Notes under the pieces: generated by a model
Database searches by the model: none
What the model saw: only the letters and a program-made list of their open reading frames with translations
Told to the model about the DNA's origin: nothing
Shown: positions 7,801-17,434 of the stretch, in pieces
Position numbering within the stretch: the first letter of the stretch is position 1
How the letters are laid out: every line of letters begins with the position of its first letter
DNA from: Limosilactobacillus caccae
GTDB lineage: Bacteria; Bacillota; Bacilli; Lactobacillales; Lactobacillaceae
Direction of reading: 5' to 3'
Length of the DNA stretch: 64,000 nucleotides
Assembly: GCF_900156885.1 (NCBI RefSeq)
Contig: NZ_FTOY01000010.1
Coordinates: 186,001 to 250,000, forward strand
Translations under genes and position numbers: made by a program

Positions 7801-10008
7801 ATGCAAAGAATCACATTAAGCAAGCAATTTATTGCCGCCGCGACTAAGACAATCACCCCGCACTGGGGCCCACTTGGCTGGGTTACTTACAAGCGGACCT
7901 ACGCACGCTGGATTGCTGCTGAAGACCGGACTGAAGAATGGGCAGAGACCGTCCAACGGGTAATCGAAGGTAATATCAACCTCGACCCCCGACTGACAAA
8001 AGAGCCATCACCAGCGGTAATCAATGAACTTACCACCGAAGCCCAAGAATTATTCAAGCTGATTTACGGCCTTGGCGCCACTCCTTCTGGCCGAAACCTC
8101 TGGATCTCCGGAACTGACTACCAGCACCGGACCGGTGACTCATTGAATAACTGCTGGTTCATCGCCATCCGGCCGCAAAAGTATGGGGTCAGCCACATTC
8201 AACCCCGCTACCTTACCCAAGACCAAGTAGCAGTATCAATGCCCTTCGCCTTCCTCTTTGATGAACTGATGAAGGGTGGCGGTGTCGGCTTCTCAGTCAC
8301 TGACGACAACGTTCAGCAGATCCCAGCAGTTGATAACGAAATCAAGCTTGACGTGGTCATTGATAAAGCTAGTGCTTCATATGAGGAATCCCTTGAAGCC
8401 GGAGCAATTGATTGCGCTAAGGTTAGTTCCGACTTACAAGCAGATGAAAGCTACTACAAGCTCCCCGACACCCGTGAAGGCTGGGTGCTTGCCGTTGCCC
8501 AACTGATCGACCTCCACTTCAACAGTACCAACCAGCACGGGATTAAGCACCTAATCCTTGATATGTCAGACATTCGACCACGGGGAACCAAGATCCACGG
8601 TTTCGGGGGGACTGCCTCTGGTCCAATGCCGCTAATTGAGATGCTTTACGATATCAACAACATCCTCAACGAACAAGTAGCAAATAAGCTATCCGCCGTT
8701 GACTGTACCGACATCTGCAACCTTATCGGGAAGGCAGTCGTCGCGGGAAATGTCCGCCGCTCCGCTGAACTAGCCCTCGGCTCTGGTGATAATGATGACT
8801 TTATCACGATGAAACAGGACCAAGAAAAACTTCAGCACCACCGCTGGGCTTCAAACAACAGTATCAGCATTGATAACGACTTTAACCAGTACCAAGAAGT
8901 AGCCGACTCAATCCAGCATAACGGGGAACCAGGGATCGTTGACCTTAACGTTTCGAAAAACTACGGGCGGATCGCTGACGGTTACCAGGCCGGAATCGAT
9001 AGTGACGTCGAAGGTACTAACCCTTGTGGTGAGATTTCCCTGGCTAACGGGGAACCATGTAACCTCTTCGAAATTTTCCCCCTTGTTGCGGAAAAACAGG
9101 GCTGGGACCTCAAGGAAGCCTTCCGTCTCGGCACCCGGTTCACCAAGCGGGTAACCTTTAGTCACTACGACTGGGAAGTTTCGCGGAAGATGATTCAAAA
9201 GAACCGGCGGATTGGGATTTCAATGTCAGGAATTCAAGATTGGATTTTGAGTAACTTCGGCAACCGGGTAGTTACCGGCTTTACCAAGAACGATGACGGG
9301 ACAATGGAACCCGTCTACGACCAACGCGTGGTAAACCGCGTTAACGACCTCTACCAGGCGGTAATTGATGCTGATAAGGAATATTCTAAGGAATTAGATT
9401 GCAACTTATCGGTTAAGCACACGACCGTCAAGCCATCCGGAACGGTGGCTAAGCTTGCTGGGGTTTCTGAAGGAATGCACTTCCACTACGCCGGCTACCT
9501 CATCCAACGGATTCGTTTCCAGGACACTGACCCCCTGCTTGATGCCCTGAAGCAATGCGGCTACCGGATGGAACCGGACATCTACACCAAGCACACCACC
9601 TGTGTCGAGTTCCCGGTTAAGGCAGCCAACGCCGATAGTGACCAATTTGCTTCTGCTGGTTCAATTTCAATCGCCGAACAATTCGCGACCCAGGCCTTCT
9701 TACAAAAGTACTGGTCAGACAATGCGGTTAGTTGTACCATCACCTTCCAGGATAAGGAAGCAGACCAAATCCCAACACTGTTGAAACAATACCGGTCAAA
9801 GATCAAGTCAACTTCCCTTCTCCCTTACTACGGTGGTGCTCTCCAACAAGCACCGAAGGAACCAATTGATAAGCAAACCTACGAGAAGCGACAAGCAATG
9901 ATTTCTGATGATGTGATGAAGGTCTTTGCGGCCCAGCAAGAACAAGATAAGGCCCTCGACCTCGTTGACCAATCGGACTGTGCCGGTGGTGCTTGTCCAA
10001 TTCGGTAA
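7801..10008 (+). CDS. rtpR: Adenosylcobalamin-dependent ribonucleoside-triphosphate reductase (class II)
   Basis: A monomeric class II ribonucleotide reductase of the L. leichmannii type that reduces NTPs to dNTPs using adenosylcobalamin to start the radical. All key cysteines are present: Cys118 (SLNNCWF), Cys409 in NPCGEI, Cys420, and the C-terminal re-reducing pair Cys727/Cys732 in CAGGAC four residues from the end; these match C119, C408, C419, C731 and C736 of the model enzyme. The frame is open from 7735, but ATG 7801 is chosen because AAGGAG lies 10 bases upstream and the extra 22 codons are unlike the family; length is then 735 (739 in L. leichmannii). No B12 riboswitch is seen upstream. 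It ties DNA precursor synthesis to the cob genes in this window. Confidence 0.96.
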   Translation: MQRITLSKQFIAAATKTITPHWGPLGWVTYKRTYARWIAAEDRTEEWAETVQRVIEGNINLDPRLTKEPSPAVINELTTEAQELFKLIYGLGATPSGRNLWISGTDYQHRTGDSLNNCWFIAIRPQKYGVSHIQPRYLTQDQVAVSMPFAFLFDELMKGGGVGFSVTDDNVQQIPAVDNEIKLDVVIDKASASYEESLEAGAIDCAKVSSDLQADESYYKLPDTREGWVLAVAQLIDLHFNSTNQHGIKHLILDMSDIRPRGTKIHGFGGTASGPMPLIEMLYDINNILNEQVANKLSAVDCTDICNLIGKAVVAGNVRRSAELALGSGDNDDFITMKQDQEKLQHHRWASNNSISIDNDFNQYQEVADSIQHNGEPGIVDLNVSKNYGRIADGYQAGIDSDVEGTNPCGEISLANGEPCNLFEIFPLVAEKQGWDLKEAFRLGTRFTKRVTFSHYDWEVSRKMIQKNRRIGISMSGIQDWILSNFGNRVVTGFTKNDDGTMEPVYDQRVVNRVNDLYQAVIDADKEYSKELDCNLSVKHTTVKPSGTVAKLAGVSEGMHFHYAGYLIQRIRFQDTDPLLDALKQCGYRMEPDIYTKHTTCVEFPVKAANADSDQFASAGSISIAEQFATQAFLQKYWSDNAVSCTITFQDKEADQIPTLLKQYRSKIKSTSLLPYYGGALQQAPKEPIDKQTYEKRQAMISDDVMKVFAAQQEQDKALDLVDQSDCAGGACPIR

Positions 10009-10013
10009 GATTG

Positions 10014-11726
10014 TTAATATTCAAAAAAGAGAGGCCGGGAAAAAACTAAATTCCTCAAGCCTCTAAATATGAAAATCCGAACCATGATTTTTGTTTTGAC
10101 AAAAATTGTGGTTCGGATTTTTACTTGTTTCTTTAAAATTGCCGGATAATTGGTAATCATTTTGCCTAACTTGGTTAAATTCATGGCCATTAAGACCAAT
10201 CCAATATCGTTTTCCACTGTCTGTTGGCCGCGAAGGTGGGTTCGGCGTACGCCAAAATCCCTCTTCATGCGACCAAAAACAGGTTCAACGTCGAACTTGC
10301 GTCGACGATAAATTGCTTGTCCTTCGTCACTAGAGAGGGTTTCTTTGACTTGTGCTTTAAAATAGTTCCAAGTAGGATTGACCTGGATGTAACGCAAACG
10401 ACCACTAGGAGTCTTCGCTAGTTGATCTAACTCTGCCGATAATTGATGTTTATCAGCACGGTAAAGTTTAAGATCACGCGTAAAACCGTACCGATCGGTT
10501 CGTTGACTGTAACGAGCAAAACCAAAACGCACGCCTAAATGGTCTATATAATAGTCATCTTTAGCGTTGTACTGCCAATTTTGTGGCTTAGTTGAATCAT
10601 TTTTGAACTTGCGCTTCTGTTCTTTCTGGTAAGTTGTATAAGGAATAATTGGTTGTTTTTCAAATTGATCAATAATCGTCGTGTAATTGTACTCACTTCC
10701 GTAGCCAGCGTCAGCTACAATGTGTTCAAAGAAATTTAAACAATGGAATTGCTTGAGGAAGGGAACTAATGTCCTTGTATCGGTTGGATTACTAAACAAG
10801 GCATAATCAAGGACAAATTGATTATGAGTGGCAATCTGAAGGTTATAGCCGGGCTTTAGTTCGCGGTTTTTCATTGAATCTTCTTTCATACACATGAAAG
10901 TCGCATCGTGATCAGTTTTAGAGAAACTATTACGGCCCTGAAAGACTGTCTCAGCTTCCTCATATTTTTTTGCCCGCGGGACCATATCTTGCTTAAGTTT
11001 TCGATGTAGTTTTTTTAAGAAACGACGTCGTTGTTTCTTAACTGAACCACCCTTGATCACTTTCGGTTCTTTTTTTATTTCTTCGTTGAGCTGCCCAATC
11101 TGTTTTTCTAATTGATCAGTCATCGTTTCCAAGCCTTCTGATGATTCAATGAGTTCTGGTTTCATTGCCTGAATAACCTTTTTCTCGATCAATTCATCAT
11201 ACATTGCGTTTATGTCTTGCTTTAACTTAGCATGATATTTCTCAACTGATTTCCGCCAAGTAAAGGAATACTTATTAGCGTCTGCTTGAACCTTAGTTCC
11301 ATCAATAAACAAAGCATCTTTTTTGACCAAGCCATGATCAGTTAGGGACATCGTGAAGTAAACAAACGCACGCTTGATCAAGTTAGCAGCGTGTTGACTA
11401 CTTCTGAAGTTATTGATGGTATGGTAACTATAGGTATGATCGCGAGCTAACCACCGCATTGGTAAGTTTTCGACCAGCATAGTTTCAATCTTGCGTCCCG
11501 AATATGTTTGACGAGCATAGGCAAATAATAAAATTTTCAGCATAATTGCCGGATGTGAAAGTGGGCGACCGGTAGTCGCCACTTTTTCTGATAATAAAAC
11601 TTCCGCCGGGATCGAGTCGACAAAGGCATCGATCAACCGAACTAAATGCGTTTTAGGGACGTTAAAATCAAAGTTTAATACGAATTCAGTTTGTCCTGTG
11701 ATATAATTTTGATACATGAAAATCAT
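10014..11726 (-). CDS. IS1182-family transposase
   Basis: A 570-residue transposase. The N-terminal part FDFNVPKTHLVRLIDAFVDSIP, the segment TGRPLSHPAIMLKILLFAYAR and MRWLARDHTYSYHTINNFR are typical of IS1182 enzymes; the DDE catalytic core is recognisable from ALFIDGTKVQADANKYSF, FEHIVADAGYGSEYN and the C-terminal YRRRKFDVEPVFGRMKRDFG. A lysine-rich coiled region (about 205-260) separates parts of the core, as usual. No internal stop or frameshift is seen, so it may be active. The frame runs through the left inverted repeat and stops in flanking DNA at 10014, so the last few residues depend on the insertion site. Confidence 0.9.
   Translation of the reverse strand: MIFMYQNYITGQTEFVLNFDFNVPKTHLVRLIDAFVDSIPAEVLLSEKVATTGRPLSHPAIMLKILLFAYARQTYSGRKIETMLVENLPMRWLARDHTYSYHTINNFRSSQHAANLIKRAFVYFTMSLTDHGLVKKDALFIDGTKVQADANKYSFTWRKSVEKYHAKLKQDINAMYDELIEKKVIQAMKPELIESSEGLETMTDQLEKQIGQLNEEIKKEPKVIKGGSVKKQRRRFLKKLHRKLKQDMVPRAKKYEEAETVFQGRNSFSKTDHDATFMCMKEDSMKNRELKPGYNLQIATHNQFVLDYALFSNPTDTRTLVPFLKQFHCLNFFEHIVADAGYGSEYNYTTIIDQFEKQPIIPYTTYQKEQKRKFKNDSTKPQNWQYNAKDDYYIDHLGVRFGFARYSQRTDRYGFTRDLKLYRADKHQLSAELDQLAKTPSGRLRYIQVNPTWNYFKAQVKETLSSDEGQAIYRRRKFDVEPVFGRMKRDFGVRRTHLRGQQTVENDIGLVLMAMNLTKLGKMITNYPAILKKQVKIRTTIFVKTKIMVRIFIFRGLRNLVFSRPLFFEY
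10074..10122. terminator. Strong hairpin inside the 3' end of the transposase gene, likely terminator
   Basis: An 11-bp stem AATCCGAACCA (10074-10084) with TGGTTCGGATT (10109-10119), with an inner stem ATTTTTGT/ACAAAAAT, is followed on the plus strand by TTTT and on the minus strand by a T-run. It overlaps transposase coding sequence and could terminate rtpR transcripts. Confidence 0.55.
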
Positions 11727-11786
11727 TCCTTTATTTTTGTTTTGTGGTAATTACATAATATCAGGAACGATTTTCTGTGTATACAC

Positions 11787-11830
11787 AAAGCCGGACGATG
11801 AACCAAAAAATGGCTCATCGTCCGGCTTTT
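11787..11830 (+). terminator. Long hairpin near the right end of the IS
   Basis: A 15-bp perfect stem (11787-11801 with 11815-11829), GC-rich, followed on the plus strand by T residues. It sits upstream of the transposase start, inside the inverted repeats, and resembles an intrinsic terminator for plus-strand transcription. Confidence 0.5.
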
Positions 11831-11895
11831 AGTTTTAGACTAGGACTTTTTTCCCAGCCTCTCAGTTTTATCTCCGAATATTACATAGTAATCGC

Positions 11896-12002
11896 GGGAA
11901 AAAAGCGAGCCCCTCAAGGGTAACTACGGACAAACGTCGGCCCGTACCGTGCCAACGTCCGTCCTAGGTTACCCCACCGGGGCTCCGAGAAGCTTTTTTC
12001 CC
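11896..12002. repeat. Structured ~107-bp palindromic element between the IS and the ABC exporter genes
   Basis: Nested inverted repeats: GGGAAAAAAGC (11896-11906) with GCTTTTTTCCC (11992-12002); GAGCCCC (11907-11913) with GGGGCTC (11979-11985); GGGTAAC (11918-11924) with GTTACCC (11968-11974); ACGGAC (11926-11931) with GTCCGT (11957-11962). The whole folds into one long rod with small internal loops. The A/T runs near both ends allow it to act as a terminator in either direction. Its GGGAAAAAAG ends resemble the IS inverted repeats. It fills most of the 12011-11864 gap. Confidence 0.6.
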
Positions 12003-12010
12003 AGCTTAGT

Positions 12011-13855
12011 TTAAGCAGTTGTTGAGAACTGGCTGTTGTACAATGCGGCGTAGAAGCCTTGCTTGTCCATCAGCGTCTCATGATTACCGGTTTCGATAAT
12101 CTTCCCGTGGTTAACAACCACAATCTGGTCTGCCTTGCGAATCGTCGACAAGCGGTGAGCGACGACAAAACTAGTCCGTTCTTGCTGTAAGGCGTTCATC
12201 GCATCTTGAATCAAGACTTCCGTCCGGGTATCAACCGAACTCGTCGCCTCATCAAGGATTAGGATTTCAGGATTAGCAAGGAATGCCCGGGCAATCGTCA
12301 GTAATTGGCGTTGCCCTTGTGAAATGTTGGAAGCCGTCTCGTCCAAAACGGTTTGGTAACCATTGGGTAACTCCCGAATAAAGGCATCCGCCCGCGCCAT
12401 TTTAGCCGCATGGTATACTTCTTCGTCAGTTGCATCTTCATTCCCGTACTTAATATTGTCAAAGATTGTTCCGGTAAATAGCCAGGTGTCTTGCAGGACG
12501 ATTGCGATATGTTCCCGCAATTCTTCCCGGGTCATTGACCGAATGTCGTGGCCATCGAGGTAAATCTGACCGCCTTGTGGGTCGTAAAACCGTTCAAGCA
12601 AGTTGATGATCGTGGTCTTTCCGGCACCAGTCGGGCCAACGATCGCCACCATCTTGTTCTTCGGCGCGCGCAAGTTGAAGTCCTGGATCAGCGGTTCATC
12701 GGTATAACTAAACTGGATGTCTTTGAATTCAACCTTCGGCAGGTCATCCCCTGTTACCGCTGGCAGATCAACCACTTCACTATCCATTTCTGGTTCGTCA
12801 AGCACTGCGAAGATCCGCTCTGCTGAGGCGATTGTCTGTTGGATGGTATTACTGAGGTTCGCAATCTGCGCAATTGGCTGGGAGAACTGGTTGGTATATT
12901 GTAAGAACGCCTGCACATTACCAAGCGTAATCTGACCATGGATAACCTGAATGGCCCCGACCACTGCCACCGCAAGATAGCTTAAGTTTCGAATGAACAC
13001 CATCATCGGCATCATCAAGCTGGAGAGGAACTGGGCCTTCCAAGCCGACTGATAATAGCGGTGGTTACGCTTATCAAATTCTTCTTCCTCGTCCTCTTCC
13101 TTATTAAAGGTCCGGACAATCGTATGGGCCGCATAGGTTTCTTCAACCTGGTCGTTGATCTTCCCTAGGGCAGCTTGCTGCTTAGCGAATAGCCGTTGGG
13201 ACGCCGGCGCAACAAAGGAAACTACTAAGATACTTAATGGAATTGTAACCAGGGCGATGATCGTTAATTTCCAACTAATCGTCAGCATCAAGATCAATAC
13301 CCCGACAAGGGTCAGGGTGCTGGTAATGATTTGGATCAGACTCTGCTGGAGAGTTCCGGCAATGTTATCCATGTCGTTGACCATCCGGCTCATGATGTCC
13401 CCGTTGTTGTGGGTATCGTAGTACTTAACCGGCACCCGCCGCATCTTCTCTTCAAAGTCCTGGCGAAGGTTATAGACCACTCGCTGGGAGACCCGGGTCA
13501 TGATTTGCAGTTGGAGAAAACTAAACAGCCCGGAGAAAAGGTAGAGCAGCGTGACCGCAATTCCGATATGCCAAATGCGGGTAAAGTCAATTGGCAGCCT
13601 TGTCAGGTGCGCGCCCGCCTTCATCTGGGCATACCCCTTCATGATGCCATCGTAAATGATGGTCGTCGCTTCCCCCAGGATCTTCGGGGCAAGGATCGTA
13701 AGGATTACCGAGACAATTGCCAATATGATTGAAATGATTACCCCTGCTCGCCAGGGCCGCAGGTAGGCAATCAACCGCTTTGTCGTCGGCCAAAAGTGCT
13801 GGGCTTTTTCTGGATTTCGTGGACCCCTATGCACGTTCAACATCTCCCTTCTCAA
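12011..13855 (-). CDS. Multidrug ABC exporter half-transporter, LmrD/BmrA-like
   Basis: A 614-residue half-transporter: six membrane helices (about residues 35-340) then a nucleotide-binding domain with Walker A GPTGAGKTT, Q-loop LQDTWLFTGTI, signature NISQGQRQL, Walker B ILILDEATSSVDTRTE with the catalytic glutamate present, and a switch histidine in VAHRLST. It probably pairs with the neighbour at 13827-15569 to export drugs or other amphiphiles across the cytoplasmic membrane. The two genes overlap by 29 bases. Second gene after a marR-like regulator and its partner, so co-transcribed with them. Which compounds are moved cannot be told. Confidence 0.88.
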   Translation of the reverse strand: MRREMLNVHRGPRNPEKAQHFWPTTKRLIAYLRPWRAGVIISIILAIVSVILTILAPKILGEATTIIYDGIMKGYAQMKAGAHLTRLPIDFTRIWHIGIAVTLLYLFSGLFSFLQLQIMTRVSQRVVYNLRQDFEEKMRRVPVKYYDTHNNGDIMSRMVNDMDNIAGTLQQSLIQIITSTLTLVGVLILMLTISWKLTIIALVTIPLSILVVSFVAPASQRLFAKQQAALGKINDQVEETYAAHTIVRTFNKEEDEEEEFDKRNHRYYQSAWKAQFLSSLMMPMMVFIRNLSYLAVAVVGAIQVIHGQITLGNVQAFLQYTNQFSQPIAQIANLSNTIQQTIASAERIFAVLDEPEMDSEVVDLPAVTGDDLPKVEFKDIQFSYTDEPLIQDFNLRAPKNKMVAIVGPTGAGKTTIINLLERFYDPQGGQIYLDGHDIRSMTREELREHIAIVLQDTWLFTGTIFDNIKYGNEDATDEEVYHAAKMARADAFIRELPNGYQTVLDETASNISQGQRQLLTIARAFLANPEILILDEATSSVDTRTEVLIQDAMNALQQERTSFVVAHRLSTIRKADQIVVVNHGKIIETGNHETLMDKQGFYAALYNSQFSTTA

Positions 13856-15569
13856 CTTGTGAACGGATAATTTGCTGGTAGGTTTTGTTATTTTCCTTCA
13901 GCTCTTGGTGGCTACCCTGGCCAACGACCCGTCCTTCATCTAGAACGATGATCTGGTCAGCATCAACAACCGTCGAGATCCGCTGGGCAACAATTACCGT
14001 TACCGCTTGCTGGATCTGGGGGTCACTAGCAAGCGCCTTCCGTAACTTCGCATCGGTTTCAAAGTCCAGTGCGGAGAAGGAGTCATCAAAAATATAAATT
14101 GCGGCTGGCTTAATGATTGTCCGGGCAATCGCTAGCCGCTGCCGTTGACCACCAGAGAAGTTGCTCCCATTTTGCTCAACGACCGCGTCAAGGCCGCCCG
14201 CTTCCTTAACAAAGTCAGCTGACTGGGCAATTTCTAGGGCATGCCACATCTCATCATCGGTCGCGTGTTCGTTCCCAAATTGTAAGTTTGAACGAATGGT
14301 CCCGCTAAAGAGCACCGCCTGCTGCTGGGTAATTGAAATGACCTGGTGGAGGTCGTGCTGGCTAAGCTTTTCAATTGGTGCGCCATTTACCTTGATCTCA
14401 CCACTTTCAATGTCAAATAACCGCGGGATCAAGTTGACAAGGGCCGACTTCCCAGAACCGGTTCCCCCGATGATTGCTAATGTCTGACCAGCAGTCACTT
14501 TAAAGTTAAGATCCTGTAAAGCAAGCCGTTCCGCCCCATTGAAGCGGAAGTCGACATCCTTAAATTCTAGTGATGCCGGGTGGTTAGCTGCGATCTGAAT
14601 TTGCTCATCGGCCGGTGCATCATGAATGCTGATTGGCTGGTCTAAGACTGCATTGACCCGGGCTGCCGATGCAGAGGCACGGGGCACGAAGACAAAGATC
14701 ATCGAGAGCATCATGAAGCTGATCATAATCTGGGTAGCGTAGGTCATAAAGGCAATCAGGTCCCCCACTTGCATCGTCATGTCTGCGATAAGGTTCCCCC
14801 CGATTAAGATAATCGCCACGTTCGTTACCCCAAGAATGAGCGTAACAACCGGAAACATGGTTGAAACAATCGTGAATACCTTAATTCCCGTTTGGGTATA
14901 GTCTTCATTGGCCGCCTTGAATCGCTTCTGTTCACGGTCGTCCTGGCGGAAAGCACGGATTACCCGTACCCCGGTTAGGCCTTCCCTAAAGATCAGGTTG
15001 ATCCGGTCGGTCTTTTTCTGAATGCTCTTGAATAGCGGGACGGCAAAGTACATTACCGCCATTACCACGATTGCTAAGACGGGCAAACTGATAAAGAAGA
15101 TCTTGGTCAGTTTGGGTTCCCGGGTGTAGGCCAAGACACTCGCCGCAATCAGCATGATTGGTGATTGGAGCATCATCCGGAGCATCTGGACCATCACATT
15201 TTGAATTTGCACAATGTCGTTGGTCGACCGGGTAATCAGTGACGAATCACCAAATTGATCGACTTCCCGGTTAGAAAATTTCAATACCCGGTGGAAGATC
15301 TGCCCACGGAGTTTTTCCCCAACGCCCATTGCCTGGGTGGCAGCGAAGTAAACATTCCCCCCGGCGGCGATTAACCCGATCACCGCAACAATCGTCATCT
15401 TGATCCCATTGTTCCAGATAACTCCCATGTTCTTAGCGACGATCCCCTTATTAACTAGGTCGGCCGTCACGGTCGGCAAGTAGAGGTCACATGACACCTG
15501 AATTAGTAAGAATACCAAGGCGGCGAGGGTTGCCCACCAGACAAGATTCTTTCGTGCAATGCGAATCAT
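13827..15569 (-). CDS. Multidrug ABC exporter half-transporter, LmrC-like, with degenerate ATPase site
   Basis: A 580-residue half-transporter with six N-terminal membrane helices and a C-terminal ATPase domain (Walker A GGTGSGKSA, signature NFSGGQRQR, Walker B IYIFDDSFSALD). The residue after Walker B is aspartate rather than glutamate, and the usual switch histidine position reads VAQRIST (Gln). These are the marks of the non-hydrolysing partner in heterodimeric exporters such as LmrCD or BmrCD. Its full-activity partner is the overlapping downstream gene. It overlaps the marR-like gene by four bases (ATGA), indicating tight translational coupling. Confidence 0.88.
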   Translation of the reverse strand: MIRIARKNLVWWATLAALVFLLIQVSCDLYLPTVTADLVNKGIVAKNMGVIWNNGIKMTIVAVIGLIAAGGNVYFAATQAMGVGEKLRGQIFHRVLKFSNREVDQFGDSSLITRSTNDIVQIQNVMVQMLRMMLQSPIMLIAASVLAYTREPKLTKIFFISLPVLAIVVMAVMYFAVPLFKSIQKKTDRINLIFREGLTGVRVIRAFRQDDREQKRFKAANEDYTQTGIKVFTIVSTMFPVVTLILGVTNVAIILIGGNLIADMTMQVGDLIAFMTYATQIMISFMMLSMIFVFVPRASASAARVNAVLDQPISIHDAPADEQIQIAANHPASLEFKDVDFRFNGAERLALQDLNFKVTAGQTLAIIGGTGSGKSALVNLIPRLFDIESGEIKVNGAPIEKLSQHDLHQVISITQQQAVLFSGTIRSNLQFGNEHATDDEMWHALEIAQSADFVKEAGGLDAVVEQNGSNFSGGQRQRLAIARTIIKPAAIYIFDDSFSALDFETDAKLRKALASDPQIQQAVTVIVAQRISTVVDADQIIVLDEGRVVGQGSHQELKENNKTYQQIIRSQVEKGDVERA

Positions 15570-16030
15570 TCTTTCTTCATCCCCTTTTGTTTTGTGTGTA
15601 ACTCAATGTATTTATCAAATTGCCCCCGTAATTTATCAAGGGTCGCGATGAACTGGTCGACTTCTTCGTCTGACAGCGGCTCGGTCACAAAGCGTTGAAA
15701 ATCCTGGTGGTAGTTGATATTTTTCTCCAGTTGCTCCCGCCCGCGCTCGCTCAACCGAACGTAAATCATCCGCCGGTCATTTTTATCCCGCTCGCGGATA
15801 ATCAACTGGTCTTTTTCCATCTTCTCCAGCACCTGCGTCAGTGAGCCAGGCTGCACCTGGGCGAGCTTGGCCAGTTGGTTTTGGTAGACGTAATCATTTT
15901 TCCCTAATAGGTAGAGGATCTTTCCCCGCCCCGCAAACGAGCTGTGCGCCTGGTGAGCTTGAACAATCCGCTTGTGAACACCATTAGAAAAAGAAAAAAG
16001 ATCTTTTAATAATTTTTCCCGATTTGTCAC
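15566..16030 (-). CDS. MarR-family transcriptional regulator of the exporter operon
   Basis: A winged-helix MarR protein. The DNA-binding part is QNQLAKLAQVQPGSLTQVLEKMEKDQLIIRERDKNDRRMIYVRLSERG, including the conserved wing motif DRRMIYVRL; flanking helices form the dimer region. The frame is open from 16075, but GTG 16030 is preferred because AAAGGAAG is about 8 bases upstream, giving 154 residues. As first gene of a three-gene operon with two ABC half-transporters it most likely represses them until a drug ligand binds. A near-palindrome at 16054-16065 in front of it is a candidate operator. Confidence 0.85.
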   Translation of the reverse strand: MTNREKLLKDLFSFSNGVHKRIVQAHQAHSSFAGRGKILYLLGKNDYVYQNQLAKLAQVQPGSLTQVLEKMEKDQLIIRERDKNDRRMIYVRLSERGREQLEKNINYHQDFQRFVTEPLSDEEVDQFIATLDKLRGQFDKYIELHTKQKGMKKE

Positions 16031-16053
16031 ATTCCCGCTTCCTTTCTTTTTAG

Positions 16054-16065
16054 TTTGGTACCTAA
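16054..16065. promoter_or_regulatory. Candidate MarR operator
   Basis: TTTGGTACCTAA is a 12-base near-palindrome (one mismatched pair) placed between the likely promoter and the start of the marR-like gene, the usual position for an autoregulatory MarR site. Confidence 0.35.
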
Positions 16066-16134
16066 CGAATATCATAATACGCTTTATTGTGATAAATGCA
16101 AATTTTAAGTAAGTAGTAAATCTTCCGGTAGCGC

Positions 16135-16162
16135 TTTACTTACTTGTTATTTCTGATATAAA
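16135..16162 (+). promoter_or_regulatory. Probable promoter of the D-lactate dehydrogenase gene, with overlapping inverted repeat
   Basis: TTTACT (16135-16140) and TATAAA (16157-16162) are 16 bases apart on the plus strand. The -35 hexamer lies in the right arm of an inverted repeat, AAGTAAGTAGTAAA (from 16106) with TTTACTTACTT (16135-16145), which could be an operator for an unknown regulator. The 157-base gap 16076-16233 otherwise holds only leader sequence. Confidence 0.5.
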
Positions 16163-16200
16163 ATACGGGGTATAGTCGCAACCTGGCGATGAAGATATAA

Positions 16201-17325
<1,125 letters not shown>

Positions 17326-17347
17326 CTTAACTAACCAAATACAAAAG

Positions 17348-17390
17348 AAAAGGAGCTTAACTAGCATTTTAGCGGTTAAGCTCCTTTTTA
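17348..17390. terminator. Bidirectional terminator between ldhD and the hexulose-phosphate cluster
   Basis: A perfect 14-bp stem AAAAGGAGCTTAAC (17348-17361) with GTTAAGCTCCTTTT (17375-17388), flanked by an A-run and a T-run, between convergent genes. Confidence 0.9.
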
Positions 17391-17434
17391 TTAGTATCGA
17401 TAAAACTGTGACAGCACAGCAAGTGCGCCTTCTA

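Larger units (their letters stand above)
10029..11863. mobile_element. IS1182-family insertion sequence, about 1.83 kb, apparently complete
   Basis: Imperfect terminal inverted repeats bound the transposase gene: GAGAGGCCGGGAAAAAAC at 10029-10046 and, inverted, GAGAGGCTGGGAAAAAAG at 11863-11846 (two differences over 18 bases). The left end lies 21 bases after the rtpR stop codon. A target duplication was not resolved by eye. The element carries two strong hairpins (10074-10119 and 11787-11829) that could insulate it from neighbouring transcription. Confidence 0.8.

Noticed and set aside
10224-10421. Short plus-strand frame inside the transposase gene as a separate protein
   Set aside because: It is antisense to conserved transposase coding sequence and has no ribosome site or family resemblance.
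13331-13732. 133-codon plus-strand frame antisense to the ABC exporter gene
   Set aside because: Opposite a well-conserved membrane domain; length explained by codon bias, no promoter or ribosome site seen.
16122-16140. Catabolite cre site overlapping the ldhD promoter -35
   Set aside because: On the minus strand GTAAAGCGCTACC shares the AANCGNW core but has about three mismatches elsewhere; too weak to list as a site.
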